Assembly (NCBI GenBank): GCA_963761015.1
Contig: CAVXFL010000022.1
Coordinates: forward strand, 1-64,000
Reading direction: 5' to 3'
Source: CAVXFL01 sp963761015
GTDB taxonomy: Bacteria > Pseudomonadota > Alphaproteobacteria > Acetobacterales > Acetobacteraceae
Length of the DNA stretch: 64,000 nt
Shown piece after piece: positions 33,610 through 41,671 of the stretch. How positions within the stretch are numbered: the stretch's first letter is position 1; the number at the start of each line of letters is the position of its first letter. The notes under the pieces were generated by a model, which searched no databases, was not told the DNA's origin, and worked only from the letters and a program-made list of their open reading frames with translations. The position numbers and the translations under genes are program-made.

Positions 33610-35462
33610 GTCCGGCTTCCTCCCGCCTGCGCTCCGAGCACCCGGAGCACGTTTGCGCCGTAGCGGTCCAGTTTCGAGGCGCCCACACCCTTGATTTGCC
33701 CCAGTTCGGCAAGCGAGGCGGGACGGGCGGCGGCGATGTCGCGCAGCACGCTGTCGTGAAAGATGACGTAGGGGGGAACGTTCTGGCGCTTCGCCTCCTC
33801 GGCGCGCCAGCGGCGCAACGCCTCGAACAACCCGGCATCCACCGCGCCCGCGAACGGTGCCGGCGCGCGCCGCGGCTCACCGCGGCCGGGCTCGCGGCTT
33901 GCGGGCGCGTCCTGGCGCAGCATCAGCTTGGTTTCGCCGCGCAGGATCGGCCGCGCCTGCTCCGGCACAAGCGACAGGCTGGCGTAGTCGCCGCTGGCCG
34001 TCGCCAGCGCCCCGCGCGCGATCAGTTGCCGGATCACCCCGCGCCAGAACGCCGCCCCGTGCTCGGCGCCGACGCCGAAGGTCGGCAGCCGGTCGTGGCG
34101 GTGGCGCAGCACCGCCTCGGTCTTCTCGCCGCGCAGCACCGAAATCGTGTGTATGGCGCCGAACGTCTGGCCGGTGCGATAGACCGCCGAAAGCACCTTC
34201 TGCGCCGCCACCGTGCCGTCGAAGGTGCCCGGGGCGGCGCGGCAGTTGTCGCAATGGCCGCAGGGCTGCGGCAATGCCTCGCCGAAACAGGCCAGCAGCG
34301 CGGCGGTGCGGCAATGCACCGTCTCGGTCAGCGCGATCATCACCTCCAGCCGCTCGCGCATGGCGCGCTTCTGCGCCTCTGGCGCGGCGGACTGGCTCAG
34401 GAAGAAGCGCGCGCGCCCGATATCCTCGCCGCCATACAGCAGCAGCGTATCGGCGGGATCGCCGTCGCGCCCGGCGCGGCCGATCTGCTGGTAATAGGCT
34501 TCCGGGCTGTCCGGCATGTCGAGATGCGCAACGAATCGCACGTCCGGCCGGTCGATGCCCATGCCGAACGCGATCGTGGCGACCACCACGACCGGCTCGC
34601 CGGAGCGGAACCGCGCCGCGGCGGCCCGCTTGTCGGCCGGCGCGAGACCGGCATGGAAGGCGATCGCCGGGATTTCCCGCGCGCGCAACCGCTCCGCCAC
34701 GCGCTCGGTCTTGGCACGGCTGCCGCAATAGATGATCCCCGCTTCGCCGTGGTGCCGGCGCAGGAACGAAAGCAGTTGCGCGGTCTCGCCGGTCTTCGGC
34801 TCGGCGGCGAGAAAGAGGTTCGGGCGATGAAAGCTGGCGACGAACACGCGCGCGGCGTCCATCCGCAGCGCGTGCAGGATATCGGCGCGGGTGCGCGGAT
34901 CGGCGGTCGCGGTCAGCGCGAGGCGCGGCACGCCGGGAAAGCGCTCCGGCAGGCAGGCGAGGCCGCGATATTCCGGCCGGAACTCGTGGCCCCATTGCGA
35001 GACGCAATGCGCCTCGTCGATGGCGAACAGGGACAGCGCGCGCCCGGCGAGCTGGTCGATCACGCCGGAGAGCAGGCGTTCGGGCGAGACGTAGAGCAGA
35101 TCGAGCGCGCCTTCCCGCAAGCCGCGGGCGTTGCGGCGCGCCTCGTCCGGGTCCAGCTCCGAATGCAGCGCCGCGGCGCGCACGCCGAGCTGCCGCAGCG
35201 CCGCGACTTGGTCGTCCATCAGCGCGATCAGCGGCGAGACCACGACGGCCATGCCCGGGCGGCAGAGCGCGGGCACCTGGTAGCAGATGCTTTTCCCGCC
35301 GCCTGTCGGCATGAGCACCAGCGCGTCGCCGCCGGCGACCACGTGTCGCACCGCCGCTTCCTGCAGGCCGCGGAACTCGGGAAACCCGAACACGCGGCGC
35401 AGCACCTCCTCCGGCGCCGACGAGCCGGTTTCCTGTATCGTTGCCAGCGCTGCACCGCCCAT
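33606..35462 (-). CDS. recQ: ATP-dependent DNA helicase RecQ
   Basis: 3'-5' DNA helicase for recombination and fork repair. Motifs in order: MPTGGGKSICYQVPAL (I), SPLIALMDDQV (Ia), AIDEAHCVSQWGHEFRPEY (II and aromatic loop), ALTATAD (III) and QQIGRAGRDG (VI). The zinc-binding Cys cluster CGHCDNC follows, then an RQC domain and a C-terminal HRDC domain. I prefer the ATG at 35462 (618 residues), which gives a normal-length N-terminus; a GTG at 35552 would add 30 residues. It overlaps the ThDP-enzyme gene and so leads a metabolic operon. It diverges from the multicopper oxidase gene. Confidence 0.93.
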   Translation of the reverse strand: MGGAALATIQETGSSAPEEVLRRVFGFPEFRGLQEAAVRHVVAGGDALVLMPTGGGKSICYQVPALCRPGMAVVVSPLIALMDDQVAALRQLGVRAAALHSELDPDEARRNARGLREGALDLLYVSPERLLSGVIDQLAGRALSLFAIDEAHCVSQWGHEFRPEYRGLACLPERFPGVPRLALTATADPRTRADILHALRMDAARVFVASFHRPNLFLAAEPKTGETAQLLSFLRRHHGEAGIIYCGSRAKTERVAERLRAREIPAIAFHAGLAPADKRAAAARFRSGEPVVVVATIAFGMGIDRPDVRFVAHLDMPDSPEAYYQQIGRAGRDGDPADTLLLYGGEDIGRARFFLSQSAAPEAQKRAMRERLEVMIALTETVHCRTAALLACFGEALPQPCGHCDNCRAAPGTFDGTVAAQKVLSAVYRTGQTFGAIHTISVLRGEKTEAVLRHRHDRLPTFGVGAEHGAAFWRGVIRQLIARGALATASGDYASLSLVPEQARPILRGETKLMLRQDAPASREPGRGEPRRAPAPFAGAVDAGLFEALRRWRAEEAKRQNVPPYVIFHDSVLRDIAAARPASLAELGQIKGVGASKLDRYGANVLRVLGAQAGGSRT

Positions 35463-35570
35463 GCGGCGGTTGTAGCCCGCCGCCACAACCGATGCGACCG
35501 ACGCTGTCACTTCCTCGGCGGAGGAACGCGCCGCTAAGATGGCGCCGGCCACGCCTGGAACCCCTGCCTG

Positions 35571-36893
35571 ATGCTGATCTCGCGCCGCGCCGTCCTTGGC
35601 GGCATCTGCGTTACCCCCGCCTCGCTGACGGTCGGCACCGGCTCACCGGCCGACCGGCGGCTCGAAGCCTCGCCCGGATACGCTCTCGTCGGCGAAACGC
35701 CGGTCGAGCTCTTGACCTACAACGGACAGTTTCCCGGTCCGGTGCTGCGCTGGCGCGAGCACGAACCGTTCCACCTGGCGTTCCGGAACAAGCTCGCGGA
35801 GGTCACGAACCTCCACTTCCACGGCATGCACGTCCCGCCCGGCGGCAACGCCGACAACGTGTTCCTCGCCATCCCGCCGGGCGAGGCGTTCCACTACGCG
35901 CTCACGGTCCCGGCCGGCCATGGCGGGCTCTACTGGTACCATCCTCACCCGCACGACGGGCACCTTCTGGCCGACCAGCTCTGGGCCGGGCTGTCGGGCG
36001 CCATCGTGATCGAGAGTCCGCTGGACGCCGGCCTGGCGCTGGCGGGCTGCGACGAGCACGTGCTGCTGGTCCGCGACCTCACGATCGCGAACAGCCGCCC
36101 GGCGCCAGCGCGGACAATCGACTGGATTCGCGGACGCGACGGCCAACTCGTGCTGGTCAACGGCAAGATTCGGCCTCGTCTGCAGCTGCGCGCCGGCACC
36201 GCCCGGCTTCGGCTCGTGAACGCCAGCAACGCGCGTCACTTGCGGCTCGGCCGCGGCGACGGCCGGAAGCTGCGGGTCATCGCACTCGACGGCCGCTTCC
36301 TCGAAGCGCCGGTCGCGACCGCGGACATACTGATCCCCCCGTCCGGCCGGGCCGAGCTGCTGGTTTCGCCCGGAAGCCAGCCGCTCGACCTGATAATGCT
36401 GCCCTACAACCGCGGCAGCGTGCTCGAGCCGTCGGCCCCCGAACCCCTGCTCACGCTTCTACCGAAGCCCGGCGCGCGCCCGGTACCGCCGCCGAGCCGG
36501 CTCGCGAGCGTGCCCCGGCTCACGCCCGAGGCGGCCACGGTGCGGCGCGATATCGTCATGGGATCGAACGTCATCAGCGGCGGCACCACGGGCGACGACG
36601 GGCCGATGCGCGACGCCTTCACGGTGCGCGCGGGCGACCTCGAATTGTGGGAAGTGCGCAACGTCGACGTGCAGGTCCACGTGTTCCACCTCCACACTTG
36701 GCATTTCCAGGTCTGGCGCCGTAACGGCAAGCCCGCCCCGTTCCCGGCATGGCGCGACACCATCGTGGTGCGGCCGGGCGACCGCATCGACATCCTGATC
36801 CCGTTCGGCGATTACCGCGGGCGCAGCCTCTACCACTGCCACATCGCCGAACACGGCGACTCCGGCATGATGGCGACGTTCAGGGTTGCCTGA
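35571..36893 (+). CDS. Tat-exported multicopper oxidase
   Basis: Periplasmic copper oxidase of 440 residues. The N-terminus ISRRAVLGG is a twin-arginine signal. The copper sites are complete: NLHFHGMHV and YWYHPHPHD in domain 1, HVFHLHTWHF and YHCHIAEHGDSGMM at the C-terminus, including the type 1 copper Cys, His and Met. It resembles the CueO/SufI/laccase group without a Met-rich loop. The gene lies next to, but is transcribed away from recQ and toward, the amine dehydrogenase cluster. A role in copper handling or as electron sink for that cluster is conjecture. Confidence 0.92.
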   Translation: MLISRRAVLGGICVTPASLTVGTGSPADRRLEASPGYALVGETPVELLTYNGQFPGPVLRWREHEPFHLAFRNKLAEVTNLHFHGMHVPPGGNADNVFLAIPPGEAFHYALTVPAGHGGLYWYHPHPHDGHLLADQLWAGLSGAIVIESPLDAGLALAGCDEHVLLVRDLTIANSRPAPARTIDWIRGRDGQLVLVNGKIRPRLQLRAGTARLRLVNASNARHLRLGRGDGRKLRVIALDGRFLEAPVATADILIPPSGRAELLVSPGSQPLDLIMLPYNRGSVLEPSAPEPLLTLLPKPGARPVPPPSRLASVPRLTPEAATVRRDIVMGSNVISGGTTGDDGPMRDAFTVRAGDLELWEVRNVDVQVHVFHLHTWHFQVWRRNGKPAPFPAWRDTIVVRPGDRIDILIPFGDYRGRSLYHCHIAEHGDSGMMATFRVA

Positions 36894-36934
36894 ACCCAAC
36901 CGTCATGCCCGGGCAAGACGGAAGCGGAACGCGT

Positions 36935-37438
36935 CTACGGCGTGGCACGCGCCTCCGGTGACACGCCGAACCCGTCCTGGCCGCGCGCCAGCAGGCCGCG
37001 CGCGTGCATCTCGGCGATCAGAGCGGCGCGGCGGTCGCGGTGGTCGATCAGCGGAGCCCGGCGGGCCTTGCCGACCTCGGCGGCCGTGAACGGGCGAAAG
37101 CCGGGCTCGGTCTCGGCCGGGCTCAGATTGGCGAGCATCCAGTTCAGGACGGCAGCCAATCGGTCGTCGTCCAGTCGCGAGGTGGCGACGCCCGGGACGC
37201 GCATCAGGTAATTCCGCCCGTCGGGCAGGCGGGTGAACAGGCCGACGACGCCGGCCAGGCGGGGAACGTGTCCCGGCGTCCCCTGGCCGTCGAACCCGTG
37301 GCAGCCGCGGCAATGGCGGGAAAAATCGAGCGCCGGGCCGGTCACGACCGGCAGGCCCCGCCGCGCCACCTCGGGATCGCGCGCCGCGGCGGGCCCGGTC
37401 GCCAGCGCCAGGAAAGCGAGGGCGGCGGCCGCCCTCAC
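36935..37438 (-). CDS. c-type cytochrome downstream of the amine dehydrogenase light chain
   Basis: Exported monoheme cytochrome c of 167 residues, with a signal peptide RAAAALAFLALATGPAAA and the heme motif CRGCH at residues 43-47. A candidate axial Met is in YLMRVPGVATS. The start is GTG at 37438 and overlaps the light-chain stop (GTGA). Being the last gene of the amine dehydrogenase operon, it is the natural candidate for electron acceptor in place of amicyanin or azurin. Confidence 0.88.
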   Translation of the reverse strand: MRAAAALAFLALATGPAAARDPEVARRGLPVVTGPALDFSRHCRGCHGFDGQGTPGHVPRLAGVVGLFTRLPDGRNYLMRVPGVATSRLDDDRLAAVLNWMLANLSPAETEPGFRPFTAAEVGKARRAPLIDHRDRRAALIAEMHARGLLARGQDGFGVSPEARATP

Positions 37439-37983
37439 GCCCTGCCGAGCAGGACGGCGCTCGAGCAGTGATAGACCATCGTCGGCGCACCGAAGCACCA
37501 GACGATGTCGTTGTTCAGCTCGGGCCGGTACGCCGGCAGCTCGCCCTCCGTGTTGTCGCAGAGGCACTGACCACACGAATCCTTGCCGCAGCAGTCCTGA
37601 TAGGCGATCAGGTACGCCTGTTTGTCGTCCGGATTGATGCAGGAGCCGATCCAGGAGGTGGGCGAGGCGTGGCTGCCCGGCGGGCAGACGTTGTAACTGC
37701 CGCCGCAGCAGGTGCAGAGATAGCCGTCGCTGGAGCAGTAGCGCCAATAATTGCACTGGGTCGCGTCGTGGGTTTGCGCGGTCTTCGCGAACTCCTCGGC
37801 GTGCGCACGCTTCAGCCGCCCGGTCTTGTCCACCGGCAGCACCGGAAGCACCGCCCCGCCGACCAGCGCCACGCCCAACCGGCCGAGGAAGCTCCGCCGC
37901 GAGGTCCGCTGCGCCACCCGGCGGCTCGCCCGTTCCGCGAGCCTGTCGAGACCCTTGCCGATCATGTCGACCGTCCTCCCCAC
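37435..37983 (-). CDS. Tryptophylquinone amine dehydrogenase light chain (MauA/AauA type)
   Basis: Small catalytic subunit of a periplasmic amine dehydrogenase. The 182-residue precursor has a Tat signal (SRRSFLGRLGVALVGG). The mature part is rich in cysteine (14 Cys), starting CNYWRYCSSDGYLCTCCGG, as in methylamine dehydrogenase, where six disulfides hold the fold. The two Trp that form the tryptophan tryptophylquinone cofactor appear in TSWIGSC and DIVWCFG. Gene order heavy chain, MauE, MauD, light chain is conserved. The substrate could be methylamine or an aromatic amine; lack of mauF/mauG/amicyanin genes in the window favours the aromatic-amine type. Confidence 0.93.
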   Translation of the reverse strand: MGRTVDMIGKGLDRLAERASRRVAQRTSRRSFLGRLGVALVGGAVLPVLPVDKTGRLKRAHAEEFAKTAQTHDATQCNYWRYCSSDGYLCTCCGGSYNVCPPGSHASPTSWIGSCINPDDKQAYLIAYQDCCGKDSCGQCLCDNTEGELPAYRPELNNDIVWCFGAPTMVYHCSSAVLLGRA

Positions 37984-38619
37984 TCAGTGCACCAGTTCGC
38001 CATTGGGCCGCGCCTGCCCCGCCGCGCCGCGCCGCGTGAGAAACTCCTGGAGCGAGGCCACACCCTCCTGCTGCGCCGTCAACAGGCTCTCCAGGTGCTC
38101 GCGGCTGTTGACCAGGCCCTTCGCCCGAACCACGCCCTCATGGTCGATCAGCACGGCATAGGGCAGCTTGCCAATGCCGTAGCTCATGCCGACGACGGGC
38201 GAGATCACCAGGGGCACCTGCTCCAGGCCATGCTCGCGGGCCATTTGCTCGTGTTCGCCCGTATCGCCGTCGCCGACCAGAACGAGGTCGATGTCCCGCC
38301 GCTCGCTGCGCGCGAAGGAGCGCGCGGTCGGCAGTAACTTCTTGCACATGGGGCAGGAGGGCGAGACGAACAGCAGGAACTGCGATTTGCGCTCGGCCCG
38401 CTCGCCGCCGATCTGAACCTTTCTGCCGTCGATGGCGCTCGCGTCGAAACGCCGCGCCCGGTCGCCGACATCCGCCGCGCGATCGGTCATCAGCGCGCCG
38501 AGCGGGGCGACGCGCTCGTGCAGCACGCCGATCTGGCGCGCCAGCGCCAGCACGGTGGCGGCGAGCGCCAGGACAACCACCCAGGCAACGACCTGCGATA
38601 CCACCAGGGCTTCGAGCAT
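37984..38619 (-). CDS. mauD: MauD-type thiol-disulfide protein for light-chain maturation
   Basis: Membrane-anchored thioredoxin-fold protein of 211 residues needed for folding and disulfide formation in the amine dehydrogenase light chain. One N-terminal membrane segment (VVAWVVVLALAATVLALA) is followed by a periplasmic domain with the active site SPSCPMCKKLLP. The light-chain start follows its stop directly. It overlaps mauE by ATGA. The MauD family is specific to amine dehydrogenase clusters, which supports the operon call. Confidence 0.92.
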   Translation of the reverse strand: MLEALVVSQVVAWVVVLALAATVLALARQIGVLHERVAPLGALMTDRAADVGDRARRFDASAIDGRKVQIGGERAERKSQFLLFVSPSCPMCKKLLPTARSFARSERRDIDLVLVGDGDTGEHEQMAREHGLEQVPLVISPVVGMSYGIGKLPYAVLIDHEGVVRAKGLVNSREHLESLLTAQQEGVASLQEFLTRRGAAGQARPNGELVH

Positions 38620-39165
38620 CACGCCGCCTCCGCCAGCCGCCCGCGCGGCGCCGTCCCGAACAGCCGCCCGGAAATCGCCCAGATCAGCAGCAGCGCGCCC
38701 GCGCCGGCCGCGATGGTCACGACATCGAGCCAGCCCATCGCGCGGCCGGTGCCCGCCGCGCCCGCCACGGCAAGCAGGGCCGCCGCCAGCAGCAGATTGC
38801 GCGCGACCAAGGTCCAGCTCAGCCGCTGGCGCAGCAGGCCGACAAAGCAGCCGCAATCGATCTCCACCCGGCCGCGGCCGAGGTTCACGCCCATCGCCGC
38901 CGCGAAGAGCAGCAGCAGGAGTGCCGCGCCGGCCGGCGGCAGCCACCAGCCCGACGCGGCGAGCAGCGCGGCGCCGATCAGCAACTCCACAGGCGGGATC
39001 AAATACGCGACCGGCCGCGCCAGCCCCGTCGGCAGCAGCCGATAATTGCGGCACCACGCCGACAAAGGGTTCCAGCGCCGCCAACTTGGCGCCGGCGGCG
39101 GTCGCGAGCAGGCAGGCAGCGGCCAGCCGCACGGTCCAGCCCAGCGCGGGGTCGAGCGGGATCAC
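38619..39165 (-). CDS. mauE: MauE-type membrane protein (frameshifted)
   Basis: Integral membrane protein with four predicted segments. In methylamine dehydrogenase clusters MauE is required, with MauD, for light-chain processing. It starts GTG at 39165, 13 bp after the heavy-chain stop. The first helix is RLAAACLLATAAGAKL; after the break come RNYRLLPTGLARPVAYLIPP and the motif IDCGCFVG. One extra base at 39048-39054 (GCGGCAC) splits it; removing it gives about 181 residues. All neighbours are intact, so a sequencing insertion is likely. Confidence 0.85.
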
Positions 39166-39177
39166 CGAGGTCGCCCG

Positions 39178-40359
39178 TTACTGGCCGAACTGCTGGATGA
39201 GGTACGGCGAGTCGCCCACGGCCGGCTTGTCGGCCTTGTGCCCATAGGTCGTGGCGTCGAACACGCTGACCACCGCGTCCTCACCCACCGTGAACAGCAG
39301 CGGCTTGTCGTCCTGGGTGACCAGCAGCGAAATGGCCGGGTGCTTCAGCGTGATGCGCTGGATGCGCTTGTGGTTGCCGAGGTCGTAGACCCAGATCTCC
39401 TTGCCGGCTTCCATCTGCGTCCAGGCGCCGCCCTTGTGCATGGCGACGAACAGCCGGTTGGTCCCCGCGTGCATGGCCGCCAACTGCCAGCCGCCCGGCC
39501 GCCAGCCCTCGTCGCCCTGCCCTTGCAGCTTCCATTTCTCGCCGATCTTCGGCTGCACGCTGCTGAAATCGACCGGATAGACGGTGCCGTCGTACGAAAC
39601 GAACCACGCCTTGTGCGTCTTGTAGTCCGAGGCCGGGTGCTCGAACACCGGGTTATGGTCGCTGTCGAAGAACGGCTTGCCGTTGATGACCTGCGACTTG
39701 CCGCTTGCGTCGAACGTGACCGTGCCGAACGAGCCGTCGGCGCACAGCATGGCGAAGCTGCGCGGCCCGGTCGGGTAAATCTGCCCGCAACTCGGCGTCT
39801 GTAGTTCGCCCAAATACTTGTGCGACTTGGTATCGACCACGCTGACGCTGGTCGAGGGGTCCATGTTGTAGGAGAGCAGATACCGCCCGTCGGTCGTGAG
39901 CTGGAAGTCGGGCACTTTCGGCACGACCAGGAAACGACCCTTGGGCAGCGGCGCCTCGCCGGTCGCCTCCAGCGTGTGCGGGTCGTAAGCGGTGACCACG
40001 TCCGTGCGCTGGCCGCGTGTCCCGCGCGACCAGTAGGTTTCGGCCACGTAAATCTGACTTTGATCGGGCGGCAGAACGAGGTTCGGCAGATAGCCGGTGT
40101 TGAACATGCCGGCGAACTGCATCGTGTCGCCGTCGAGCACGTACACCTTCGAGGCGATGATGTGCGGGAACACCGGATCGACGATAAAGACCCAGTGCGG
40201 CCCGATCTTCTTGATCACCGCGGTCGGGTGCTGCTCCTGGCCATGCAGCTGCGCCCGCTCGGGCATGGTAGCCGGAACCTCTCGGGCCTGGCCGGCCGCC
40301 ACCCCGAGCGTTGCGGAAACGAGAACCGCCACGAGGCCGATCCGAGAAAAATTCTTCAC
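39178..40359 (-). CDS. Amine dehydrogenase heavy chain (MauB/AauB type)
   Basis: Large subunit of the periplasmic amine dehydrogenase, a seven-bladed beta-propeller that seats the light chain. The 393-residue precursor has a signal peptide (FSRIGLVAVLVSATLGVAAGQA). Repeated propeller blades include HIIASKVYVLDGDTMQFAGM, AYDPHTLEATGEAPLP and the conserved SYNMDPSTSVSVVD. The GTG at 40359, with GGGGGG just upstream, is preferred to an earlier ATG at 40416 that would hide the signal peptide. First gene of the operon B-E-D-A-cytochrome. It diverges from a b-type membrane protein over 111 bp. Confidence 0.92.
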   Translation of the reverse strand: MKNFSRIGLVAVLVSATLGVAAGQAREVPATMPERAQLHGQEQHPTAVIKKIGPHWVFIVDPVFPHIIASKVYVLDGDTMQFAGMFNTGYLPNLVLPPDQSQIYVAETYWSRGTRGQRTDVVTAYDPHTLEATGEAPLPKGRFLVVPKVPDFQLTTDGRYLLSYNMDPSTSVSVVDTKSHKYLGELQTPSCGQIYPTGPRSFAMLCADGSFGTVTFDASGKSQVINGKPFFDSDHNPVFEHPASDYKTHKAWFVSYDGTVYPVDFSSVQPKIGEKWKLQGQGDEGWRPGGWQLAAMHAGTNRLFVAMHKGGAWTQMEAGKEIWVYDLGNHKRIQRITLKHPAISLLVTQDDKPLLFTVGEDAVVSVFDATTYGHKADKPAVGDSPYLIQQFGQ

Positions 40360-40470
40360 GCTGCCCCCCGCCTGCGTTGTTCGTTGGCTAGACCGCGTAA
40401 GCCGCGACGGCAACACTGGGCAGATCGCGGTTCCGGGTCAATACCTTTGGGGTCGCGGATCTTTCCGTTC

Positions 40471-41280
40471 ATGGATCGCAGCCGATGCGCCTGTCAGGTA
40501 CGCTCACACTGGACCCGAACCATCGGCCGGCTGCCGCCTGCCCCGTTGCTCGGGCGGATCGGGATCGCGCTCGCGATCGCGCTGCTGGCAATTCTGCTGC
40601 TGCCGCCTATCGTTCCGTATCGATCGGTATGGGAGATCGCGGCGGCGCTGGGCTACGCCGCGTGCCTCGCGGCGATCATGACGTTTCGCATCGCGCCATC
40701 GCCGGCGACCGCGACCTCCAACCGTCGGCGTTGGACGCTGCACCGCGCGGCCGGCTACGCCATGATGGCGCTGGTCGCGCTGCACGCGGCCGTCATGCTG
40801 CTCGGCGATCCGTTCGCGATCGACTACATCGGCTGGATGATGCCGCGGCACGTGCTGGCCGGTGTCCTGGCCGCGCTGGCGTTGCTGCTCGCGGTGGTGA
40901 CGCGCGAGCCGCGACTGCGGGCCGCCCTGCCGACCGCCAGATGGCCGCGGTTGCACGTGTCGGCCGGCATCGCGGCCATCGCGCTCGCCGGCGCCCATGT
41001 GTTCACCTCGGCGGGGAAATTCGCGGACGACTGGCGCTATGCGGTTCTGGCCGGCATCGTCGGCGCGCTGCTCGTGCCGGCCTTGCTCACCGTGGCGCGC
41101 GGGCCGCGCCGCTGGCCCAGGCCCATGGGCAGACGCAGGCCGCGGCGAACGGCCGCCCGACCCGCCGGCCCGCCCGCCAACGCGGGTGTCGGGGGTGTCG
41201 TTCTGCTGCTCGCCGGCCTCACGGCGGCAACGCTGCTCCTGATCACCGTGCCGACCCTGGTGCGCCTGATCCGAGGCTGA
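40471..41280 (+). CDS. Putative heme b membrane protein (ferric-reductase-like)
   Basis: Membrane protein of 269 residues with about seven hydrophobic segments. Histidines are paired across helices (TLHRAAGYAMMALVALHAAV, PRHVLAGV and RLHVSAGIAAIALAGAHVF), as in ferric-reductase-like and cytochrome b561-like heme proteins. No flavin or NAD domain follows. The tetraheme cytochrome gene begins 4 bp after its stop, so the pair may form a membrane quinone-to-cytochrome electron path. It is divergent from the amine dehydrogenase operon. The start at 40471 is uncertain because no strong ribosome site precedes it. Confidence 0.7.
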   Translation: MDRSRCACQVRSHWTRTIGRLPPAPLLGRIGIALAIALLAILLLPPIVPYRSVWEIAAALGYAACLAAIMTFRIAPSPATATSNRRRWTLHRAAGYAMMALVALHAAVMLLGDPFAIDYIGWMMPRHVLAGVLAALALLLAVVTREPRLRAALPTARWPRLHVSAGIAAIALAGAHVFTSAGKFADDWRYAVLAGIVGALLVPALLTVARGPRRWPRPMGRRRPRRTAARPAGPPANAGVGGVVLLLAGLTAATLLLITVPTLVRLIRG

Positions 41281-41284
41281 CCGC

Positions 41285-41641
41285 GTGCTCGGGACGGCCT
41301 TTCGATCAATGGCGATCGCCGCTCTGCTGGTGGCGGGCTCCGCGGGCCTGCTCGGCGCCTCGCGGCTGCGGCTGGCGTGGATCGCCGAGCAGCCGCTGCT
41401 GCCGACGCGCTTCGATCACAAATTCCACACCAGCGTCGGCTGCCTCACCTGCCACCACAATTTCGCCGACCGAAGCCTCGGGCCAAAGCGCTGCCTGCCC
41501 TGTCACAAGGCTTGGGGCACCACGGAGGCGCGGCGCATCGACATCGTGTTCCATGACTTCTGCGAAAGCTGCCACCGGGCGCGGACAGCGGCGGGGAAGC
41601 ACGCCGGGCCGGTGAAGTCCTGCGCGGCTTGCCACGGCTGA
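41285..41641 (+). CDS. Membrane-anchored tetraheme cytochrome c (c3/NapC-like heme spacing)
   Basis: Exported cytochrome of 118 residues. The N-terminal hydrophobic segment (MAIAALLVAGSAGLLGAS) probably stays as an anchor. Four heme motifs follow: CLTCH, CLPCH, CESCH and CAACH at about residues 53, 70, 93 and 113, with extra His (FDHKFHTS and CHHNF) available as axial ligands. The start is GTG at 41285, 4 bp after the b-type protein. Small class III-like tetraheme cytochromes are typical of anaerobes and metal or sulfur reducers and less expected beside an amine dehydrogenase. Confidence 0.85.
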   Translation: MLGTAFRSMAIAALLVAGSAGLLGASRLRLAWIAEQPLLPTRFDHKFHTSVGCLTCHHNFADRSLGPKRCLPCHKAWGTTEARRIDIVFHDFCESCHRARTAAGKHAGPVKSCAACHG

Positions 41642-41671
41642 TACCCCCGAGCACGGCGAGCGAGCGGGCTG

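Noticed and set aside
37468..38337. A 289-codon plus-strand frame antisense to mauA and mauD
   Set aside because: It lies opposite genes with strong family motifs and has no motif of its own.
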